Origin: Eleginops maclovinus
Taxonomy: Eukaryota > Chordata > Actinopteri > Perciformes > Eleginopidae
DNA length: 64,000 bases
Reading direction: 5' to 3'
Assembly: GCF_036324505.1 (NCBI RefSeq)
Contig: NC_086352.1
Coordinates: 20,119,637 to 20,183,636 of the forward strand
This document shows positions 55,672 through 64,000 of the stretch, in pieces; position 1 is the stretch's first letter, and the number at the start of each line of letters is the position of its first letter. Under the pieces are notes generated by a model. That model did no database searches, was not told the origin of the DNA, and saw only the letters and a program-made list of their open reading frames with translations. A program made the translations under genes and the position numbers.

Positions 55672-57049
55672 ACTTGAGTTGGTAAAAGCACAGCTCACAG
55701 TGGGGTTTCCTGTTTCGGATTCGAACCTGGACTCCAGTCTCACTTCCTCCGAGATGTCTGTGGCAGCCCACACACTGAAAAGGACAAAGTGGTGAGAAGA
55801 CAAACCAAGACTACCTAAAATGAATCAGTCGGACCTGTGACGTGGGCTTTCTGTGTCCAAATCATTTCACCAGATTGTCTGCCACCAAAGCACAGAAATG
55901 TTTGTTCAGTATTAAACACACGCAGACATATAGAGATAATCTATATATATTCTAAGTGCTGTGTGTGTCTGTAAATTATATGGAGCAGAGTTTTAGAAAA
56001 GGAATCAACTTTAACGTCTACATGCTAATGGATATACAGTAGGTGGTCTACATATGCGAGTTCCTGCAGATGAGATTTTCACAATAAGCATCTAAAAAGC
56101 AAAGCTAAACCAATCACACGCAGAAAACTAGAGACCGAAAGAGAAATAGCACACAGGACTACAACACCAGACAAGAGCCCCAACGGCAGATACCCTATGA
56201 GGATGAAGACAAATAACTCTGTAGCAAAGAGAGAAGCTTTGAAATGCTTATGCTAGCAGGCGCCTAAGGGTTATTTTGTTGTAACTACAGTTATGAGATA
56301 CTCTTGTTGACCTTGCTAAAAGGTGCGGTCACATTAGTCTTCAGTCCCATTAAATTCTTCTGCAATTAGCACAGAAAAAGGGTGTCATCTCACATATCTG
56401 AAGAGAGTAAAACATAGTGTAGAATCATTTTTTGGAATTATGTAGGTCCTAGTCTAGTTTCCATCCAAATGTAGCGTACGATAGAATTAGAAATGTTAGG
56501 TAGCTCGTCAATTCTATTACGTAATTGCAGAAAAAGATAGATGCAGTAACCAAGATCCCCATGTGGAAAATGGGACGCAATATCCCTAATTTGTTTAATT
56601 TATTATCCTTAATGTCAATGTCATTTTTCCATTTATTTTAGTTTTTAAATCGTAGTAACTGTAGTTTACTTTTCTTTGTTAAGCATTTTGCTATACAGGT
56701 GCCATTTTAAAACATGCTCTATAAATTCATTTGACTTGTCTATTTTCTTTATGTTCACACTTCAACTGCTGGTACTTAATATAATTCTTGCTTTTCCACT
56801 CCAATTTTCATTTTGTGCATAAAAACACCAAACAGGTGGAAGGAGATCATAAGACTTGAAGTCTGGCAGTATAATAATTGTGAATTGTGCAGGGATTGGA
56901 GCTACTGTGACCGCACCATGACACGGTCATGACCCCTCACCTTGAAACAGGCGAGGTGGAAGCAGAGACTAAGGGCCTCAATGACAATGGCTGCCCCACT
57001 ACCCAGGACATGCTCACACACACAGCAAGTCCTCCTGCCACTGACCATC
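55672..57049 (-). other. lmo7: LMO7 LIM domain exons
   Basis: Two exons encode the two zinc fingers. 57049-56941 has CCVC, then HLAC after about 17 residues. 55774-55672 has CVGC, then CELC. Spacing fits the LIM pattern CX2C-X17-HX2C-X2-CX2C-CX2C with all eight zinc ligands present. After the second finger the donor GTGAGT cuts within a Ser-like codon, so a short terminal exon must follow. Confidence 0.9.
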
Positions 57050-60000
57050 CTGGGGCAGCACATGTTACAGTGTGAGGCCAAAACAAATAATAACCGACAA
57101 AGAGACAACATACTCTTTATGTTTATGAACTAAATACCTGGGGTGATGGGAGGAATCCAATGTACTTTTCTGGGATATCATTGATCCAGTGCTGTAGCGA
57201 GAGGAGGAGTTCCTGCTCGGGGCACAGTAGCCTGCAGTTGCTGAGTGTGGACGAGGGTAAATGAACGTAGCGACCGGGGGGGGGGACTCACGGAGAGTAT
57301 CCAGGTCGTCCAGAGACTCATACCTGCAGAGAAGATTTTAAAAGTTCAGAAAATGAAATGACAGGGAAGAAAGGTCATAACAGTTTTGTGAAACAAAAAA
57401 GGGAGCATCCCATTAGGTCCAACTATACTCACCTCTTCATGGGAACCCCAACATAGATAGGCTCTTTGTAAAAGCTGCTGCTGCGCTGACGTATCCAACT
57501 GTTGTCAGTCAGGAGATTAGTCCTTTTCTTCATCTCCTGCAAAATCAGCTGCCTCTCTTTCTCAGCGTTAGACACAGACTGCCCTTTTCTTTTCCTCTCA
57601 TCACCTGGACCTATCAGAGTTTGAGTGTTTAGCCCAGTACAACAGCAGAACAGAGGGGAATATTACAACAGAAGGTTTACTTACCTCTTGTCTGTTTGTA
57701 GGGGCTAGCTAATGCCGGGGTAGAGAAGGATTTTGCCCTAAGGGAAGACATTTTTTTTTTATTTTTTAAATCACACAAATATTACTACTTTTTACCATTT
57801 TTTCCCCTCAATGGGCGTGCACCAATCTGGTTACATGCAGATGTTTAAAAAAGGTGGGTTACCTTTTTACAAGAGGTTAAGGTAGTAAAGTTTATAACGC
57901 CCTACTAAAGTATAATACTCAAAGTAGCCAATCGTCTTGGGTTTTATTAACTATTTTATTACAAAACAATGCCATGCTATGCTAGCAGACAATACAGTAG
58001 GAACTTTTGCAAAACCTATATATTGAGAATAACTATACAGTAACAAGTCGAAAGTCTTTTTGAGCCAGTCTTGTTCTGACCTGTGTGCAGGAGAGAGCTT
58101 AAAGCCACAGGAGTCCTCAGGCCTAAGGTGAAGCATGACAAGCATTAAGACCCAGCAGAAGCAGGAGGAAGCACAGCAGGTCAGCAAAGTAGAAATGATC
58201 ATCACAGACAAGACAGAAAAAAGCTTGTGTCATGTATGCAAGCATTAATCAAATCCCTCAAACATTTCATGCAATAGTAAGTATTGTGATTGCACACGTA
58301 TATATTGCTGTTACATTCAGCAAGGATGGATAGGAGCTAAGAATGTGGTTGAAGAGGGGAGAAGAAGCTTATTTACCAGGCTGGTTCAGAAATCTTGTCA
58401 TGATGCTCTCCTTGTCCATTACTTTGAGATGTGGTCCCTTCATCTTTCAGCTCATCTCGGTCAGGTCCCTGCACTGCTTTTATGTTTTTGTTTGTCAATC
58501 CATTCACATGGAGTTGGGTACTGGCAGAGCTCCCACCACCATTGGTCATCTCAAATGGTTTCTGCTGTGAATGCATGAATAAAAGAGGCAAAAAAATAAG
58601 AATTGACAGGGGCTGTACTTCTTCCTGTCAGCACGATAACTACAGATGTGTCACAACTGCAGGCTCAAAATTCCAATGCAAATTCCAGGGTAACATTTTT
58701 CTTAGTTTTGCCTCACTTTTGATAAAATATGTTTTTCGATCACTGAGACATAACTATATATATGTTGTGCTTTTTGATCAAAAGAGGACCACTCAAACTT
58801 ACCCCTGACTTCCAGCATACCTCCCCCTTTGCATCTTGCTGTGCCCTCCGCCACTCTGACTCAAGCCTCTCCTGATCCCGCCTGTATTGCTCCTAAAAAA
58901 AAAAATAATAATAATAATACAAATTTAAAAAAGCACCCAGATTTGTATGTTGCTTCAAACTTTACATAAAGACTAACAAGGAGTGTATATTTTTCTGTTG
59001 GGAGAATACTGTTCACCTGTAGGAGGCGCTCCTGCTCTTCCTGCCACTTCTCCTGACGCCTCCGATCCCCATCATGGTCCCACGACCAGCTGGATGAGGA
59101 GGGGCTGAGGGATGGCACCTGGAGCTGGTGATGCACAAACAGACTGCGGGCTCAAAAATGATCATAGTGCAGTCCACAAACTCTTTCAACACAAATGCAT
59201 AACTTCTGTTTGAACACGCATACAAGGATCCTTTGATCAAGTGCTGTGGTAACTTACATCAGATATTGCAGATTCTGAACCTCCTGCGAGACAAAAAATA
59301 ACTTGTCAGCAAAAAGAACAAGTCAGGTGTAATGTCATTTAGGACACACACATCACACAATGGCAGGGGAAATATTAGAAGACTTGGAATCAATGCAAGC
59401 ACGATGGTATTATGCATCATGCGTTTTACCTCTTTAGCCTTTTTGCACTAGATACATTACAGACTAAATGCTACATACTTTACTTTTGATATCCCGCTGA
59501 CCCCGACACATGTTTTATAGCATCTTTGTATGTGGAACAGAAGCTTTGGGTACATAGAGTCAGAAACAAAAATAACATGGACTTTAAAGTTTCTTGAAGT
59601 TATCTGGCCACGCTTAAGTCCTGACTGCCTAAAAAAAAAAAAAAAACATATTGGACAAAAGTTTCCCTGACTTTATTACTGGTCATAACTATGAAATGTC
59701 AGATGGTTCACCTATACTGTAGCAATAGATACGAGTAGTTTACATTCATTCTGTAGACCTAAAGATGCCACTAGTCCTGACCAAGGATTAGCAAGTTGGC
59801 ATGTAAATCAGGCCACAATTCTGCCAACATATCCCCAGCCTAAAGAAAATGCACGGAAATACTGAAACAAAAGCAGTACAGGAACTATTCAGCAAGGAGC
59901 TAGGCATGCCACAGTAAATCAAGGTATTCACAGGACAACACACATGTTTTGTTCAGCTCTTGCTGATGCGCCACATCAACTAGCATGATGCTTGGAGTAG

Positions 60001-63000
60001 AGTGAAGACAAACACTGCACACAATGCAAACATTTACCACACAAGTAAACCCATGAGCTGAATCCTGCAGAGCCTGAAGAGAGAAGCGATTGGAGTAGGG
60101 ACATCAGAGTCATTAACAACCACAAAGGACAGCAGTATAAATGTCCTTATTATACAAACAAATGAGCAGTCAAAGCAGCATCTGTTGTAATCACATGAGG
60201 AGTGTTATATAGACAGTGCGGTCAACTCTGAGGTGGCCATGTAAAGCCAATAGGAGCACCATTTGATCCCCCAGGTCAATTGCATTTATTTCATAATTAT
60301 TGATAATAATTGTTGTTTAACTTAAGCAATTGATTTATAATTTGCATTCATCACATACCCAACAATTAACCAAGCCAAGCACCAGCTGCCAAAGCTGTGA
60401 CACAAGAAGCCAAACAGGAATTTTACCTTTCTGTTTGAAAAACTCTTCTCTTCTTTTCTGATTTGTCCTACTTATAATATTATAATCTACATAAAGGGGA
60501 AGGACAGACATACTGAACAATTTAGAACATACAGAATTTAAGGAGTTCTCAAATAAAAAATAAAAAAGACACGTTTGTAGTGTTTTTACCTTTACTTCCT
60601 GCTGTCCCATGGCTGTCAGCAGGTTCTCCATGAATGACTTTACTTTGTAAAACCTGGCACGGTGAAAGAAACACCAAGATTGACCCGATGAGCACCTCTT
60701 ATTAGGCGACACTATCAAAAGCTTTGTGCATCCATTTTTGAGTTGAAGTGATTTACTGGCTTAAACATTGCTCACATCGTCTGCCTGCCCATTGAATTTC
60801 CTGACTGGGGTTTCTGAAGAGGCACCACTGTTTGCATGGCAATCAGGGTAACCTATCAGAGAGGGCCCTGCAGAAGTCAGATTGAGGGTCTTCCTGCTGC
60901 GGCCTGGCTGCTTGTGATGATCCCCCTCACTGGTGCTCCAATCTAATGAAAACAACCAGCCATCAAACCTAACACCACACTGCGTTTGTGCCCACTGGTT
61001 GGAGTTAGAGGTTAAATGACCACAAATAATTAAAGGTGGTTACGGTATAACCATTTTTTTTTGTGGTTCGTCATCTTACCCTTGTTGCCGTAGCGCCTTA
61101 TGTCCATGGTCAGACTGCCGTTTTGCAGGGACGATGTCATTTTATCCTTCCACTGGTTGTAGTTCAAGTTTGCCACCGCAACTCCATTAACAGCCACAAT
61201 TTCATCATCCACACACAGCTGGCACTGCTCCGCTGGACTGCCTGAAGAGGGACGGACAGGCGTCAGGGAAATGAAGAAAGATGGGGATCGCAAAACATTG
61301 AAAACAATTTTTTTTTTTATGTACCACCTTCAGAAATGATTTGTTCCGCACAGACGGAGCTGCGGTATTGAGGACAAGGATGCTGTTTCAATTTGAAAAG
61401 TAGGCCAGTAAGCCAAAACTACATAGAGCAAGTTGACACCATACTAACTTCCAATTAAATATTTAGTGTTAAAAACATAAATCACACTTTGTAGTTTTCT
61501 CTGGTTGTATGCATGTTAAGTAGATGAACACAAAATAAACATTAACACCCAATTTCACTGTTCATGTTTGCCATAATAAGAAAGAGACTTTTCTTTTCCA
61601 GCCACAGAACTTACTTTGTTCAATTTCAAAACAAATTGTCTCAGTCAAATCCTTTTTGTGTTTTAGATAGCGACAGTTTTTCATTAATCTGTCTGTTCTG
61701 AGACCTGTCAGTGTCTTAAATTACTGTCCTATTTGTAAGTGCATGATGTTAGAATAAAAAAACCCTAACATTAAGAGCACAATGTAGCACTGCCAGCCCA
61801 TCACTGAAATGTCTTGTTTCATTATAGCCTACCATTCAAAGCAAAGACTCAACACGATCAACCTAACCATAGTGAGACAATATTTCGGCTATTTTCACAT
61901 AATTATAGCACCAATCTTACCAGGCTGAATTAATTTGACTCTCGCCCCTCTGGAGTCCCAATGTGTCTGGAAACCGAAGTCTGGTCTACTGTTAGGTTTG
62001 AGAGTCAGGCTGACTCTCATGTCACTGTGATCCACCTGAAACACAGCCACATGTAAAGGTGACACCCTGTGATCCAATGTCCTCTGCTTCCTGGCGGAAA
62101 CTAGATCCTTCAGAATCCGCTACATAGATATATCAAGAGATTCACACCAGATTATTATGTATGATATAGTGAAATACTGAATCAAATAGATTAACTGGCT
62201 AAAAGTCTTTAAGATCATAATAAACAATTACAATGTGTCAAATATTAAAATCACAATAAATATAAGTTCCTGATCATTTCTCCAAGTAAAGTAAGCTTTA
62301 AAAATACATAATCTATCCAGTTACCTGAGTTAATTGTCTTTATCTATTCATTGCCAGGCACCATCACTAAATACAATTGAATTGATAATCTCGATTTAAA
62401 AAAAAAAAATCCTAGAACAAAACATTTAAAGTTCAACCAAGTTGCATCAATTTACATAAACACAACAAACCTTTGGGAGGTCAATGTTTGCACTAGATGG
62501 GAGAGAGGAGCCTGTGTTGCGTTGGGTCTGCAGGTTAGAATGAGGCTGCGGTACTAGCTTGGTTTGTGTGTACGGCTGATGGTGGTATCCAACGGTCTGG
62601 AAGGTCTGACTGGAGAGAGTGGCACCTTTCACCTCCTCCTCCATCTGCTCTGTACCACTCTGCTGCGCCTGGTTAGGTTTCTTTTGTCCGATTGAAACAT
62701 GCTGAACCTTCAAATGTGTGGTGGCAGTCTGCCTCTTAAGAGAAGATTTGGTGGTGGGAGAAATAGATTCCGCTTTCTCACTGTCAATCAGCAGTCCCTG
62801 GTTGTATTCTACCTGGAGATTTAACAAAGAAGGGATGTGATCAGGAAGACAGTACGAATACATTTCATTGCAGCATTGATATGTGACGGTGCTGATGTAA
62901 GACAGTCTGTGCTGAATGCTAACAGAAATTAGACTTGGTAAAAAAATAGAGGTGTAATCCTGTAGTGATTTAACACCGTTGACAATGGTGCAGCAGTATT

Positions 63001-63978
63001 TCTATTATTAATGAACAGGCCGATCCAAAGAATACAAAAAGGTAACAAGCTCACTCACTTATAGTACACACACACATGCCCCCAAAAGCACACACAAACA
63101 CAGAGGAACTGCTCTCATTACATTAACTAGCGTGAGCCTTTTTTGCCATAAACATGTTCCTTTGCAGCTTCCTGAGCAGCAACCTCCCATTAGGACAGAA
63201 ATATAACGGTCTAAACTTTAACATTTTAATGAGCAGGTGGCAGGTTGTTATCTTTGAAAAAGCGTTGACAAAAAATTCAATATTTCAAAAAGAGAGATGT
63301 ACCGTTTACCTCAGTCCCTAGACAGTCTTACAGGTTTATCTGAAGGCAAAAGTGTGGAAGAGTGGTAGTTATAAAAATCAATATGTATGCCAAGAAATGA
63401 CCACTAATCTATTTATTTTTCAGGGAAAAAGCAGCAATGTAGTGGTGATATTTAACACAATGGTTTATTATCCACAAATCCAATGAGACTTCCAACATAT
63501 ATTGTTGTCTAAAAACACACAAACCACACCATGTTAAGTGTGTCTTTGTTATTATGACAGAGGGAGCTGTAGTTTACCTTACTCTTACGTAGATACTTGT
63601 TAGTGCGCAAATGCACAATTATAAACTGCCTAAAATTGTCCAACAAACTCCCCCCTTTAAAACAAAAAAAGAAAAAGTGCAAAGCAATTTTAGGGAAATT
63701 ATTTAACTTTCATACAAATTACAATTAGGTATTTTGGAAAGAAAGTTGTGTTTTTTCCTGGAATTGTAAAGACTAAACACTTCAGCCGATCATGACAAGA
63801 TTTACAAGATAAGAAAAGACACTCAAGGGTGACTTATTGTGTGGAAACCATTGGCTTAAACTGCAATATATAAAACAAAAACAATCGTTCTACAGCATTG
63901 ATAGAAATGAACTCACGTTAAATAGCCTCGGCATTGAGGACACCCTGGACTTGGTCCCAAAGGGCCTGGCTGTGATTG
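55672..63978 (-). CDS. lmo7: LMO7, LIM and PDZ domain protein 7 (3' part of gene)
   Basis: Actin- and junction-associated scaffold, also reported at the nuclear envelope with emerin. Exons on the minus strand, 5' to 3': 63978-63917, 62812-62471, 62035-61921, 61241-61080, 60942-60776, 60653-60590, 59283-59258, 59118-59017, 58892-58821 (or to 58803), 58564-58377, 57737-57685, 57610-57433, 57323-57138, 57049-56941 and 55774-55672; phases join throughout. The product has a Ser/Gln-rich segment, a PDZ domain, a charged helical stretch (RRQEKWQEEQERLLQ; EQYRRDQERLESEWRR), a conserved NSWIRQRSSSFYKEP block and a C-terminal LIM domain. PDZ plus LIM points to LMO7 rather than the relative LIMCH1, which lacks the PDZ. 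The 5' exons with the calponin-homology domain lie beyond the window. The very last coding exon after 55672 is unresolved; a candidate encoding only Ser-Glu-Pro-stop is at 55294-55284. Confidence 0.9.
61080..62035 (-). other. lmo7: LMO7 PDZ domain exons
   Basis: Exon 62035-61921 gives the first PDZ strands (DFGFQTHWDSRGARVKLIQP). Exon 61241-61080 gives the helix and later strands (GSPAEQCQLCVDDEIVAVNG; MDIRRYGNKG). The carboxylate-binding loop reads DFGF, the form typical of LMO7 rather than GLGF. Confidence 0.88.
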
Positions 63979-64000
63979 CTGAAGAGAGACGAGATGAGCC

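Noticed and set aside
60335..60718. 127-codon minus-strand frame in LMO7
   Set aside because: Only the 60653-60590 part is exon, and in a different phase from this frame; the rest is intron.

Overview
This window is vertebrate nuclear DNA, most likely from a ray-finned (teleost) fish. The genes are split into short exons with GT/AG introns. Long CA/TG arrays are frequent. A nearly full-length Rex3-type (RTE clade) LINE and Tc1-family remnants are present, both typical of teleost genomes. There are no bacterial-style operons, CRISPR arrays, rRNA genes or recognisable tRNA genes. I found no sign of a new defence or mobile system; the points of interest concern splicing, regulation, transposon insertion and synteny.

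Layout. (1) 1-3379: a Rex3-like LINE, broken by a stop and frameshifts, in sense orientation inside an intron; its tail ends about 80 bp before an exon. (2) 3451-20354, plus strand: the 3' part of the Eph receptor tyrosine kinase gene EPHA6, in 13 exons (two FN3 repeats, membrane segment, kinase, SAM). Upstream exons lie outside the window. (3) 21700-25467, plus strand: ARL6 (BBS3), the ciliary small GTPase, with a CpG-containing promoter, a possible RFX X-box and a 13-nt cassette exon that changes the C-terminus. (4) 29600-35160, plus strand: SLC5A7 (CHT1), the high-affinity choline transporter, with 8 coding exons and a likely upstream non-coding exon. (5) 35160-45368: a 10-kb gene-poor stretch with microsatellites, conserved-element-like sequence and two orphan exon-like segments. 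(6) 45405-46208, plus strand: a single-exon KCTD12-family gene (GABA-B receptor auxiliary subunit). (7) 46860-55660: gene-poor, with dispersed repeats, a 166-bp CA array and a striking 72-bp near-perfect hairpin. (8) 55672-63978, minus strand: the 3' part of LMO7 (PDZ and LIM domains), running out of the window at the right edge and convergent with KCTD12.

The genes do not form one pathway. EPHA6-ARL6 is a conserved neighbour pair (human 3q11.2) and KCTD12-LMO7 is another (human 13q22, also convergent). SLC5A7 (human 2q12) sits between them, so the window joins segments that are on three human chromosomes. Several of the genes act in neurons: Eph signalling in axon guidance, choline uptake for acetylcholine synthesis, and GABA-B receptor modulation.

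Gene names rest on recognising translated protein families and neighbour order, not on a database search. Exon borders were placed by hand from GT/AG signals and reading-phase continuity.
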